Made by a program: the position numbers and the translations under genes. A DNA stretch of 64,000 bases, from assembly GCF_036227265.1 (NCBI RefSeq), contig NZ_CP109446.1, forward strand, positions 719,501 to 783,500, given 5' to 3'. The DNA comes from Streptomyces sp. NBC_01476 (GTDB lineage: Bacteria; Actinomycetota; Actinomycetes; Streptomycetales; Streptomycetaceae). Each line of letters starts with the position of its first letter. Positions within the stretch are counted from its first letter, which is position 1. Shown in pieces: positions 7,023 through 15,674 of this stretch. A model generated the notes under the pieces. The model saw nothing but the letters and a program-made list of their open reading frames with translations. It made no database searches and was not told the origin of the DNA.

Positions 7023-9440
7023 ATGGCACATGGCGTGGTGCAGGTCACCAATCAGAACAGCTCGCGGTGGCGCCGCCGCACTGGTGAGTACGAGACTCTC
7101 GCAGCCGCGCTGGAGGCGGCGGGCGACGGAGACGTGCTGTCGGTGAGCCCGGGTACCTACCGGGAGAATCTGGTACTGGACCGGCCGGTGACCCTGCGCT
7201 GCGCAGACGGCCCCGGCACCGTACGGATCGCCCCAGCCTCCGGTGTGGCGCTCACCCTGCGGGCCGCGGCCGTCGTGCAGGACCTGCTGGTGGAGGGCCA
7301 GGACACCGCCTCCGCCGCGCTGCTGGTGGAGGCGAGCACCCCGGAGCTGTCCGGGCTGCGCATCAACACCCGCTCCGCGGTGGGTCTGGAGGTGCGGGAC
7401 GGCGCCCGCCCGACCGTACGGCGCTGCTCGGTGGACAATCCGGCCGGGCTCGGCATCAGCGTGCTGGAGGGCGCGGGCGGCCTCTTCGAGGAGTGCGAGG
7501 TGGTCGCGGCCGGCCAGAGCGGTGTCGCGGTACGCGGCGGGGCCGGGCCGCGGCTGGAGCGCTGCCGGGTGCACCACACCTCGGGGGCCGGGATCGCGGT
7601 GACCGGTGAGAACAGTTCGCTGGAGGCCGTGGGCTGCGAGGTCTTCGAGATCCGCGGCACCGGCGTGCAGGTCTCGGCCCGGGCCACCGGCCACTTCACC
7701 GACTGCCAGGTGCACCGCACCACCGGGGACGGCATCACGCTGGACACCGACGGGGTGCTCACCCTCGCCGACTGCGACATCCACGACATCCCGGAGAACG
7801 CGGTCGATCTGCGGGCCCGTTCGGTGCTCACCCTGACCCGCTGCACGGTCCGCCGTTTCGGCCGCAACGGCCTGTCGGTCTGGGACCCGGGGACCCGGGT
7901 GGACGCCGACAGCTGCGAGATCCACGACAGCACCGGTGACTATCCGGCGGTGTGGGTGAGCGACGGCGCGGTGGCCATACTGGATTCCTGCCGGGTGCAC
8001 GACGTGCCCGACGCCCTGTTCGTACTGGACCGCGGCTCGCGGGCGGACGTGGTGGACAGCGACTTCAGCCAGATCCGTAACACCGCGGTGTCGGTGAGCG
8101 ACGGCGCGGACATCCAGCTCGACGACTGCCGGATCAGCAAGGCCGCGACCGGTGCCTGGTTCCGCGACCACGGCAGTGGCGGCACCCTCGCCCAGGTCAC
8201 CATCGACGAGACCGCGACCGGCGTGATCGTCACCAAGGGCGCGGATCCGGCGCTGGAGCGCGTCACGGTCACCAACCCGGTGGAGTCCGGGGTCTACGTC
8301 TCCGCGGAGGGCCGCGGCACCTTCACCGACTGCCGGGTCACCGGCAGCCGCGGCTACGGCTTCCACATCATCGACGGCTGCCGCTCCACGCTGACCCGGT
8401 GCCGTACCGAGCGCTGCGCCCGCGGCGGTTACGAGTTCGCCGAGCCGGGGCCGGTCACCGAGGAGTGCACCAGCGACCAGGCGGCGCCCGCCGAACTCCC
8501 GCTCCCCGTGCCGGCCGGCCTGCCGGCCGACGGCGGTGTGCTCGGGCACGCGACCGCGGCGCAGTCCTACGGCCTGCTCAGCGGCGTACCCGAACAGCGG
8601 CCCGCCGAGCCGCAGCCCGCGCCGCCCGCCCGGGAGAGTGAGCAGGTGCTGGGCGACCTCGACGCGCTGGTCGGTCTTGACAGCGTCAAGCGCGAGGTGC
8701 GCACCCTGATCGATCTGATCTCGGTGGGCCGGCGCCGTGAACAGGCCGGGCTCAAGGCGCCCTCGGCGCGCCGGCATCTGGTCTTCACCGGCTCCCCCGG
8801 CACCGGCAAGACGACCGTGGCACGGCTCTACGGCGAGATCCTGGCCTCGCTCGGCGTGCTGGAGCGCGGGCACCTGGTGGAGGTGTCCCGGGTCGACCTG
8901 GTGGGCGAGCACATCGGCTCCACCGCGATCCGCACCCAGGAGGCGTTCGACCGGGCCCGCGGCGGGGTGCTCTTCATCGACGAGGCGTACGCGCTGGCGC
9001 CCGAGGACGCGGGGCGGGACTTCGGCCGGGAGGCCATCGACACCCTGGTGAAGCTGATGGAGGACCACCGGGACGCGGTGGTGGTGATCGTGGCCGGCTA
9101 CACCGAGGAGATGGCCCGCTTCCTGGCCTCCAACCCCGGGGTGGCGTCACGTTTCTCACGGACCATCACCTTCGGCGACTACTCCTCGCAGGAGTTGCTG
9201 CGGATCGTGGAGTCGCAGGCCGCCGAGCACCAGTACCGGCTCGGCGACGACACCGGGGACGCGCTGCTGAAGTACTTCACGGCGCTGCCGAAGGGGCCGG
9301 CCTTCGGCAACGGCAGGTCGGCGCGGCAGACGTTCGAGGCGATGGTGGAGCGGCACGCGGTACGGCTGGCACATGTCGCCGAGCCCACCCACGAGGAGCT
9401 GCAGCTGCTCTACCCGGAGGATCTGCCGGAGCTGCCCTGA
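7023..9440 (+). CDS. parallel beta-helix repeat domain fused to EccA/CbbX-type AAA+ ATPase
   Basis: An 805-residue two-part protein. Residues 20-490 are a right-handed parallel beta-helix built from about 20 short coils with recurring Cys-Arg-Val-His, GxGI and D-C patterns and an early SPGTYREN entry motif. After a Pro-rich linker (about 500-540) comes an AAA+ domain with Walker A GSPGTGKTT (about 590-598), Walker B VLFIDEAYAL (about 646-655) and an arginine-finger region SRFSRTI. The ATPase matches the CfxQ/EccA group used in rubisco activation and type VII secretion. No other ESX genes are nearby. The ATG follows AGAGGTGGGGG. The cellular role is unknown, but the beta-helix likely presents a ligand or partner surface to the motor. 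Confidence 0.85.
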   Translation: MAHGVVQVTNQNSSRWRRRTGEYETLAAALEAAGDGDVLSVSPGTYRENLVLDRPVTLRCADGPGTVRIAPASGVALTLRAAAVVQDLLVEGQDTASAALLVEASTPELSGLRINTRSAVGLEVRDGARPTVRRCSVDNPAGLGISVLEGAGGLFEECEVVAAGQSGVAVRGGAGPRLERCRVHHTSGAGIAVTGENSSLEAVGCEVFEIRGTGVQVSARATGHFTDCQVHRTTGDGITLDTDGVLTLADCDIHDIPENAVDLRARSVLTLTRCTVRRFGRNGLSVWDPGTRVDADSCEIHDSTGDYPAVWVSDGAVAILDSCRVHDVPDALFVLDRGSRADVVDSDFSQIRNTAVSVSDGADIQLDDCRISKAATGAWFRDHGSGGTLAQVTIDETATGVIVTKGADPALERVTVTNPVESGVYVSAEGRGTFTDCRVTGSRGYGFHIIDGCRSTLTRCRTERCARGGYEFAEPGPVTEECTSDQAAPAELPLPVPAGLPADGGVLGHATAAQSYGLLSGVPEQRPAEPQPAPPARESEQVLGDLDALVGLDSVKREVRTLIDLISVGRRREQAGLKAPSARRHLVFTGSPGTGKTTVARLYGEILASLGVLERGHLVEVSRVDLVGEHIGSTAIRTQEAFDRARGGVLFIDEAYALAPEDAGRDFGREAIDTLVKLMEDHRDAVVVIVAGYTEEMARFLASNPGVASRFSRTITFGDYSSQELLRIVESQAAEHQYRLGDDTGDALLKYFTALPKGPAFGNGRSARQTFEAMVERHAVRLAHVAEPTHEELQLLYPEDLPELP

Positions 9441-11770
9441 GCCGGCCCCGGCTGGGCGGGCACCGCGCCGGGCGGCGCCGGGCCCAGCCGGCCGAGCAGT
9501 GCGGCCCGCTGGGCGGCGAAGGCCGGGTCGGCCTGGAAGTCGGAGTGGCCGAGGATCGGTTCGGGCAGCGGGTGCCCGGTGCTGCGGCCGTAGGCGGCCG
9601 GGTCAAGCAGCGGCCCGCAGTCGACGCGGCTCCCCGCGGGCGTGTCCGCGGCCACGATGTCCACCGGGCCGCCGATCGGGTCGGTGCGCCGCCACAGATT
9701 GCACCAGGTGTGCATGTCGTCGTGGAGCGCGCGCAGCCGGGCGGGGCCGAAGTGGGCCGGGAACCAGCGGCCGTAGAGCCGGGCCAGCGGGCAGCCGTAG
9801 GTGAGCAGCGCGACCCGGCCGCGTACCGCCGGATCGAGCTGCCAGACCGCGGCGGCGGCCAGCACGCTGCCCTGGGAGTGCCCGGAGAGCACGATCCGGC
9901 CGCCGGTCAGCGCGGTCCAGGACGCCATCCGCCAGCTGAGGTCGGGCACCACGCGCTCGGCGTAGCAGGGCGGTGCGAAGGGGTGGGCGGCGCGCGGCCA
10001 GAAGGTGCCGACGTCCCAGAGGATGCCGACGGTACGGCGGGCGGAGGCGTCCTGATAGGCACGGCGGCCCAGCGCGATCAGCGCCACGACGCCGGCGCCC
10101 ACCAGCCAGGAGCCGAGCGCCTGGGCGGTGTCGGCGACGGCGGCGAGCGGCCCCGGCGCCCCGTCGGTGACCTCACCGGGGGTGCCGCCGCCGGCCCAGG
10201 CCCCGGCGACCGCCCCGCCGCCCAGCACGAAGCCCGCCGCGCACACCACGGCGATCAGCAGCGGGGCGCGGTCGGTGAGCCCGGCGCGGGCGATGGCGGC
10301 GGCGATCTGCCCGGTGCGGACCGGGTGGTGCTGCTCGCCGGGGTAGAGCGCCTCGACCTCGCGGTGCAGCGCTCGCTCCCGGCGCCACAGCCGGACGGCG
10401 ACGGCCGCGGCCACCAGGAGCAGCAGGACGAGAACCGCGGGGATCACCGACGCCTCCCAGGTGAGCACGGCCGGCGGTCCGGCGAGCGCGCTGCCCTTCT
10501 CACCGGGGGTACGGCCCCGGTCGAGCCAGTCCGCGGCGCGCTGGGCGACACCACCGGTGAGGACACCGCCCAGCGCGCAGCCGAGCAGCGCCACGGCGGG
10601 TCCCGCCTGGCCGCGCAGCACCCCCGCGTCGCCGGCCGCGAAACCCGGCGGCAGGGCGCGGCGCAGCGCGAAGGCCGTGACGGCGAGCGCGGCGATCAGG
10701 GCGCCCTGCAGGACGGTGAGGCCGCTGAACGCCTGCGCGGAGGGCAGCCGTCCGTCGGAGGTCCAGGAGGGCCGCTGCCAGCCGCTGTAGACCGCGGTGG
10801 CGGCGAGCAGGCCGGCCGAACCGCCGAGCAGAGTGTGGGTGCTGAGCCGGTCGGTGGCGTCGTCCAGCCCGCTCTCGGCGCGGTCGGCGCGCCAGACGGT
10901 GACCACCGCGAGCGCACCGAGCAGGACCAGCAGGCCCGCCAGCACCCAGCCGGTCACGGTCGGCGCCGGCCGGGCGCGTCCGGTGTCGTGACGCAGGGTG
11001 GGCACGCACAGGGCGGTGGCGACGGTGAGCAGGCCGGCCGCGGTGTGGGCGGTGCGCAGCCGCGCCACCGACCTGCGGCCGTACCAGAAGCCGGGCAGCG
11101 AGAGGGCGGCGGTGCCGGGTGGCGGCGGGTCGCGGTCCGCGGGGCGGTGCGACTCGTACGCGTACCAGGTGCGGCGGGAGAGCGACCACAGCAGCACGGT
11201 GAGCGCCACGGGGGCGGCGGCGGCGAGTGCCAGCCGGCGCCCGGGCAGGCTCCACCAGCCGCCGCGGCCGGGGGCGGCGAAGCCCAGCCAGGTCGTGTCG
11301 CGGGTGCAGGCGGCCCGCCCGGCGCACTGCCAGCCGACGATGTCCATCGCCACCTCGCAGACGGCGGCGACCAGCAGCACGGTGAGGGTGAGGGCGAGCA
11401 GCCGGACCAGCTGTTCGTAGCCGCGGGCGAGCCGGGTGCGGGTGGAGGGGGGCCGCATCCAGTGCGCGAGGTTGGCCACCATGAACGGCAGGAGCAGCAG
11501 CCACAGGGCGCGACTGCCGTTGCCCGAGGTGAGGTTGGACCAGCAGTACGCCTCGGGCACCGGCTGGTCGCGGTATCTGCCGGGGTGTTCCTCGGCGTCG
11601 GCGTCGCAGGCCCGCCGGTGGATGCCGGCTGTCTCGTCCCCGGCGAGCCGGACCGTCCGGGGGTCGGCGAGCATATGCTGCGGGGTGGCGCCGCCGACAC
11701 CGTGCACCAGGAGTTCGAGGGCGAGCGGAGGGAGCACCGCCGGATTCTCCGCTGTCGTGTCCGCGGTCAT
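9410..11770 (-). CDS. polytopic membrane protein with serine-hydrolase (GHSQG) C-terminal domain
   Basis: The 786-residue protein has an N-terminal hydrolase-like strand (LALELLVHGVGG, residues 15-27). A large membrane region with eight or more hydrophobic helices (about 85-560) follows, then a C-terminal globular domain with IVLSGHSQGSVLAAA around residue 625, a textbook nucleophile elbow of alpha/beta hydrolases. A conserved-looking LTYGCPLARLYGRWFPAHF and a late His-rich tail follow. The oxyanion HGxGG at the far N-terminus and the nucleophile at the C-terminus suggest one hydrolase fold interrupted by the membrane region. The substrate is unknown; a lipid or envelope substrate is a guess. 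The ATG at 11770 follows GGGGAG. Its 3' end overlaps the beta-helix/AAA+ gene by 31 bp. Confidence 0.7.
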   Translation of the reverse strand: MTADTTAENPAVLPPLALELLVHGVGGATPQHMLADPRTVRLAGDETAGIHRRACDADAEEHPGRYRDQPVPEAYCWSNLTSGNGSRALWLLLLPFMVANLAHWMRPPSTRTRLARGYEQLVRLLALTLTVLLVAAVCEVAMDIVGWQCAGRAACTRDTTWLGFAAPGRGGWWSLPGRRLALAAAAPVALTVLLWSLSRRTWYAYESHRPADRDPPPPGTAALSLPGFWYGRRSVARLRTAHTAAGLLTVATALCVPTLRHDTGRARPAPTVTGWVLAGLLVLLGALAVVTVWRADRAESGLDDATDRLSTHTLLGGSAGLLAATAVYSGWQRPSWTSDGRLPSAQAFSGLTVLQGALIAALAVTAFALRRALPPGFAAGDAGVLRGQAGPAVALLGCALGGVLTGGVAQRAADWLDRGRTPGEKGSALAGPPAVLTWEASVIPAVLVLLLLVAAAVAVRLWRRERALHREVEALYPGEQHHPVRTGQIAAAIARAGLTDRAPLLIAVVCAAGFVLGGGAVAGAWAGGGTPGEVTDGAPGPLAAVADTAQALGSWLVGAGVVALIALGRRAYQDASARRTVGILWDVGTFWPRAAHPFAPPCYAERVVPDLSWRMASWTALTGGRIVLSGHSQGSVLAAAAVWQLDPAVRGRVALLTYGCPLARLYGRWFPAHFGPARLRALHDDMHTWCNLWRRTDPIGGPVDIVAADTPAGSRVDCGPLLDPAAYGRSTGHPLPEPILGHSDFQADPAFAAQRAALLGRLGPAPPGAVPAQPGPAQGSSGRSSG

Positions 11771-11886
11771 CGTGCTCCCCTCCGGTTCATCCGGCGTACA
11801 CCGGCCGCCTCGCGCGTGGAAGGATGACCGCAGCACTTCGGCGTGCGGCATGCTGGACAACGAAAACGGACGGGACGGGGTCACGG

Positions 11887-12729
11887 GTGAGCGACAACCA
11901 GAACCTCCTCGCAGAGCAGCGACGGGCCCTGATCCTGGACGAGGTACGACGGCGTGGCGGCGTCCGGGTCAATGAGCTCACCCGGCGGCTGAATGTCTCG
12001 GACATGACGGTCCGGCGCGATCTCGACGCGCTGGCCCGGCAGGGTGTGGTGGAGAAGGTGCACGGCGGCGCGGTGCCGGTGGTGGAGGCCAGCAGCCACG
12101 AGCCGGGCTTCGAGGCGAAGTCGGGCCTGGAGCTGGGCGCCAAGGAGGCCATCGCCCGGGCGGCGGCGGACCTGGTCGCCCCGGGCAGTGCCATCGCGCT
12201 GGCCGGGGGCACCACCACCTTCGCGCTGGCCCACCACCTGCTGGAGGTGCCGGACCTGACGGTGGTGACCAACTCGGTGCGGGTCGCGGATGTGTTCCAG
12301 TCCGTGCAGCGGCGCCCGGGTGCCGGTCACGGCGACGCGTCGGCGACCGTGGTGATCACCGGCGGGGTGCGTACACCGTCGGAGACACTGGTCGGACCGG
12401 TGGCGGACCGGGCGATCCGGTCACTCCACTTCGACCTGCTCTTCCTGGGGGTGCACGGCATCTCGGTGGAGGCCGGGCTGTCCACGCCGAACCTCGCGGA
12501 GGCCGAGACCAACCGCCAGTTCGTCCGCTCCGCCCGGCGGGTGGTGGTGATCGCCGACCACACCAAGTGGGGGACGGTGGGCCTGAGTTCCTTCGCGTCC
12601 CTGGAGGACGTGGACACCCTGGTGACGGACGCGGGCATCCCCGAGGTGCTGCGGGCGGAGATCTCCGAGCACCTGGCGGACCTGATCGTCGCCGGCGATC
12701 CCCCGAGCGCCGAGAGCGCCGACAGCTGA
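11887..12729 (+). CDS. DeoR-family transcriptional regulator
   Basis: The 280-residue repressor has an N-terminal winged helix-turn-helix (residues 10-60: RRALILDEVRRRGGVRVNEL, then LNVSDMTVRRDLDALARQG). The DeoR sugar-phosphate sensor domain (75-265) contains GGTTTF, ITGGVR, VGPVA, DLLFLGVHG and VVVIADHTKWG. Members control sugar or nucleoside catabolism and respond to a phosphorylated sugar. No obvious target enzyme adjoins it, since the upstream gene is the divergent membrane hydrolase. The GTG at 11887 has GGACGGGG upstream. Confidence 0.9.
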   Translation: MSDNQNLLAEQRRALILDEVRRRGGVRVNELTRRLNVSDMTVRRDLDALARQGVVEKVHGGAVPVVEASSHEPGFEAKSGLELGAKEAIARAAADLVAPGSAIALAGGTTTFALAHHLLEVPDLTVVTNSVRVADVFQSVQRRPGAGHGDASATVVITGGVRTPSETLVGPVADRAIRSLHFDLLFLGVHGISVEAGLSTPNLAEAETNRQFVRSARRVVVIADHTKWGTVGLSSFASLEDVDTLVTDAGIPEVLRAEISEHLADLIVAGDPPSAESADS

Positions 12730-12758
12730 CACCGCCCGTCCGCACCGGGCCGCACCGG

Positions 12759-13220
12759 TCAGGTGCGGATGGTCCGCTGCGGGTCGGGCTGCGGCACGAC
12801 GGTCGTGGGCACCGGCCCGGGGTTGCCGTCGTGGTGATCTCCGTTACCGCGCAGGAAGGACCAGGCGCGGCCCGGCGCGAGCACCACCAGCAGCAGGATC
12901 ACCACCACCACGACACCCGCCACGCCGCGCAGCCTGGTGCGGCGGCGCGCCCGGCCCTCGGCGGCGTCGCTGCCGCCGGACCACCGGCCGGGCGGGGAGA
13001 TGGCACGCCGGCGTGTCCTGCCCCGCCGGCTCCTGCGCTCGGCCTCGGCCCGCGCCTCCTCCTCACGCAGCCGCCGGGCGACGAGCCTGGCCCGCGCGGA
13101 GGGCTCCTTGGGAGCGTCACTGGCCCGGATATCCCGCTCGCTGTCCTGCAGGAACTGGTCCCACACCTCGTCCGGGAGGGACGGCTCCCCCTCGGGAGCG
13201 GGTGATGAATCGGTGGTCAC
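12759..13220 (-). CDS. small membrane protein with charged cytoplasmic region
   Basis: 153 residues. An acidic N-terminus contains PDEVWDQFLQDSERDIRASDAPKEPSARARL. A basic, Arg-rich helix follows (about 50-90), then a single TM segment VAGVVVVVILLLVVLAPG (about 97-115) and a short Pro-rich exterior tail. This is the usual layout of small unassigned streptomycete membrane proteins; I recognise no domain. The GTG at 13220 is chosen because the protein then begins with VTTDSSPAPEGEPSLPDEVW. It converges on the DeoR gene. Confidence 0.55.
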   Translation of the reverse strand: MTTDSSPAPEGEPSLPDEVWDQFLQDSERDIRASDAPKEPSARARLVARRLREEEARAEAERRSRRGRTRRRAISPPGRWSGGSDAAEGRARRRTRLRGVAGVVVVVILLLVVLAPGRAWSFLRGNGDHHDGNPGPVPTTVVPQPDPQRTIRT

Positions 13221-13457
13221 GGTGCGCGTCCCCGTCTCGTCCAGGCGTGGCCACGGGCGGCGAGCCGGTCGCACGGCGCCCCCCACAGGCGGATCAACAG
13301 TTCGAGGGCCACTATTACCGGTCGAACGCGCGAAGCCACAAATTCGTTCCGGCCGGGCATCCCGGCCGGCGTCCCGGCCAACGCTGCCGTCCTGCCGCCG
13401 CGCCGCCCTTTCGCCCCTCCGCCGGCGCCGTCAGCGCTGTCAGTACGGCCGGCGCTG

Positions 13458-14867
13458 TCAGCGGTATTCGGCGAACCGGGGCCGTACCGACAGCAGCACC
13501 AGCACCCCGGCAAGACCGAGCGCGCCCGCGGGCACCGCGGGCCAGCCGTCCAACGAGCCCCGGGCGTCGGAGGCGTGCACGCTGAAGTCCGCCAACTGCT
13601 GCTGGGCGAGCCGGTCGAGAGTGGTCGCGAAGTCCCAGAAGTCGAAGGCCACATCACCGCGCCCGACTTCGGTGAGTACGGTGGCCGCCTCGTCGGTGTT
13701 GCCGGCCGCCTTCAGTGCGCGCAGCCGCCTGTCGTCGGCCCGGAAGTGCCCGTAGCGGGTCAACACGTCCTGATAGGCGGGGCGTTCGGCGGCGGTGGCA
13801 TAGCCGCCGGGTGCCAGCAGCGCGTCGAGGCGCCCGGTCAGCGCGGTGAACTCGGTCGCGTCGGCGGCCCCGTAGGCCGAGTCGTGCACGAACCAGCGGC
13901 TCTCGGTCGCGGCGGCCTGGGCGGCCACCGCGCGCGCCTCGGCCAGCCGGTTCCACGGGCGCAGCCCCTGGCCGACCGCGGCCTCGACGCCGCTGGCGCA
14001 GGCGGTCAGCGCGAGCGTGCCGGCCAGCGTGACGGCGAGCACCGCGGCGGTGCCGGCGACCAGCGGCAGGCTCAGCAGCCGGCGGTAGTCGCGGGCGAGT
14101 TCGCGCTGCCACCAGAGCAGGAAGAGCAGCGTCAGCAGACCGAGCAGGCCGACCACGAGCGCCCATCGCAGGGCGGCGTCGTGGACCTGGGCCTGCCCGT
14201 CGGCCGCCTGCTGCTGGTAGACGGAGGAGAGTGCGGCGGCGGCCGGCAGCAGGTCGTCCCGCATCACCTGGCCCGCCTGGACGTTCATGGAGACCGCGAC
14301 CTGCGGCGGGTGGCCGGCGATCCGGGCGGGCTCCTGCTCGTCGACGTAGGCGGCGCGCCCGCTGAGGTCGTCGTAGCGGCCGAGCGCGTCGAGGAGCGAG
14401 CGGACCTGCGGGCCCTGGGCCGCGTCGGAGCCGAGCCGGCGGAGCAGGTCGCTGATCTCGGCCCGCCGCTGCTGGGCGGTGATGAGTGCGAGGAGCTGGT
14501 TGCCGACGGACACCTCGGGGTCGGTCGCGGACTGCCCCGGGGCGAGGGTGTCCGCCCGCTGGGCGTCCAGATCGGCCAGTGCGAACCTCAACTCGCCCGC
14601 CACTGCGGCCCGTTGGGTGACGGTGGTGCGCAGCGCGTCGGTGTCCCGGCGGACCGCCACCGAGCCGATGACCGCCGGCGCGCAGACCGCGCCCAGCAGC
14701 AGGAGCGAGACCACCGCGCGTACCCCCAGCCGGCGCGGCCCCGAACGGCCCGTCCGGGGCCGGGGCGGACGGTAGGGTTCCGGCACCGGCGCGGGCGCCA
14801 CCGTCACGGGCGCCACCGGGGGCTCGCCCCCCGCCGCCGACCGGGTCGTCACCTGTGACGTCGTCAT
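13458..14867 (-). CDS. orphan receptor-like membrane protein with two extracytoplasmic helical domains
   Basis: The 469-residue protein has four predicted TM helices (about 50-70, 226-247, 263-285 and 445-462). Two long extracytoplasmic helical regions (70-225 and 286-445) resemble four-helix-bundle sensor domains of chemoreceptors and histidine kinases. There is no kinase, HAMP or output domain. The first loop has Gln/Ala-rich helices (SVYQQQAADGQAQVHDAALR) and the second a DSAYGAADATEF segment. The N-terminus is Pro-rich. The start at 14867 has no SD but has TACGTT 6 nt upstream, overlapped by a GCGAAC/GTTCGC palindrome. Function is not known; a sensory partner for another protein is the best guess. 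Confidence 0.6.
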   Translation of the reverse strand: MTTSQVTTRSAAGGEPPVAPVTVAPAPVPEPYRPPRPRTGRSGPRRLGVRAVVSLLLLGAVCAPAVIGSVAVRRDTDALRTTVTQRAAVAGELRFALADLDAQRADTLAPGQSATDPEVSVGNQLLALITAQQRRAEISDLLRRLGSDAAQGPQVRSLLDALGRYDDLSGRAAYVDEQEPARIAGHPPQVAVSMNVQAGQVMRDDLLPAAAALSSVYQQQAADGQAQVHDAALRWALVVGLLGLLTLLFLLWWQRELARDYRRLLSLPLVAGTAAVLAVTLAGTLALTACASGVEAAVGQGLRPWNRLAEARAVAAQAAATESRWFVHDSAYGAADATEFTALTGRLDALLAPGGYATAAERPAYQDVLTRYGHFRADDRRLRALKAAGNTDEAATVLTEVGRGDVAFDFWDFATTLDRLAQQQLADFSVHASDARGSLDGWPAVPAGALGLAGVLVLLSVRPRFAEYR

Positions 14868-14870
14868 GCC

Positions 14871-14886
14871 GCGAACGTAGGTTCGC
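14871..14886. promoter_or_regulatory. palindromic operator over the promoter of the orphan receptor gene
   Basis: GCGAAC, 4-nt centre, GTTCGC is a perfect inverted repeat that contains the minus-strand -10 box TACGTT located 6 nt before the ATG at 14867. A repressor bound here would block RNA polymerase. Confidence 0.4.
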
Positions 14887-14975
14887 CCGGCGAAGGGGCA
14901 GTGGCCCGACGGCGACCGCAGGGTGTCCCGGATGTAACGGAACGGCTGCGAAGCGCGACCGCGACGCGGTGCCCG

Positions 14976-15674
14976 TTACGCGACGGGCGGCTGTTTCTGC
15001 TGGGGCCGGGCCTTCTTCACCGGCTGGTCCTGCTCCGTGCGCCACAGCCAGTGCTCCCGGTCCGCCCACCAGCGGGTCACGTAGCCGGTGCGCAGGCCGC
15101 GGCGGGCCTCGGGATCCTGGGCGGCGAACCGGACGTGTCCGGTGATGGCCACGATGATCAGCAGGAAGAGCCAGTCGTGCACGAAGGTGGCACCGGTGCG
15201 CCAGACCAGCGGGGTCAGCCGGGGGAACCACATGATCAGGCCGGTGCCGACCATCAGCAGGATCGAGCCGACGGTGAAGGCGGCGTAGAGCTTCTGTCCC
15301 GCGTTGAACTTGCCGGCCAGGTTCGGTTCGCGGCGCCTGCGGCGCAGCGCGATCTTCAGCCAGCTCCAGTCGTGCGGGAAGAACCGCCCCAGCCGGCCGG
15401 CGTCCCTGCGGAAGGCCCGGGAGGCCAGGCCGAGCAGGGGCGGCACCGGCAGCGCGATGCCCGACCACTCGTGGATGGTGACCACCAGCCGCCGGCGGCC
15501 GACGATCTCGGCGAGCGGCGGGAAGTACAGGCAGACGGCGGTGAAGACGCAGATGCCCATCAGCCAGGCAAGCGAGCGGTGCACCCAGGTCTCGGCGCGG
15601 GTGAACCGGCGGACACCGCCGGCCGCCCGGGACTCCTCGGCCCGGGCCATCGCCTCATGCAGTCGGGTCATCAT
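14976..15674 (-). CDS. cytochrome b/b6-type membrane subunit partner of the YedY-type oxidoreductase
   Basis: The 232-residue protein has four hydrophobic helices (about 30-50, 60-80, 125-145 and 165-185). Conserved-looking His lie in ETWVHRSLAW, TIHEWSGIAL, FVHDWLF and AITGHVRF, which would hold b haems. It starts inside the end of the molybdopterin gene (ATGATG at 15674/15671, overlap about 20 bp), so the two are translationally coupled. YedY-type enzymes work with a b-haem membrane partner. The C-terminus is Lys/Gln-rich. An internal ATG at 15650 is the other possible start. Confidence 0.8.
   Translation of the reverse strand: MMTRLHEAMARAEESRAAGGVRRFTRAETWVHRSLAWLMGICVFTAVCLYFPPLAEIVGRRRLVVTIHEWSGIALPVPPLLGLASRAFRRDAGRLGRFFPHDWSWLKIALRRRRREPNLAGKFNAGQKLYAAFTVGSILLMVGTGLIMWFPRLTPLVWRTGATFVHDWLFLLIIVAITGHVRFAAQDPEARRGLRTGYVTRWWADREHWLWRTEQDQPVKKARPQQKQPPVA

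Noticed and set aside
6309..9068. Very long minus-strand open frame (919 codons) opposite the beta-helix/AAA+ gene
   Set aside because: It is antisense to a gene with clear domains and composed of low-information His/Arg/Gly-rich peptides, a product of GC bias.
9545..11827. 760-codon plus-strand frame opposite the membrane hydrolase gene
   Set aside because: The opposing frame has TM helices and a GHSQG motif; this one has no domain and an Arg/Gly/Ala composition.
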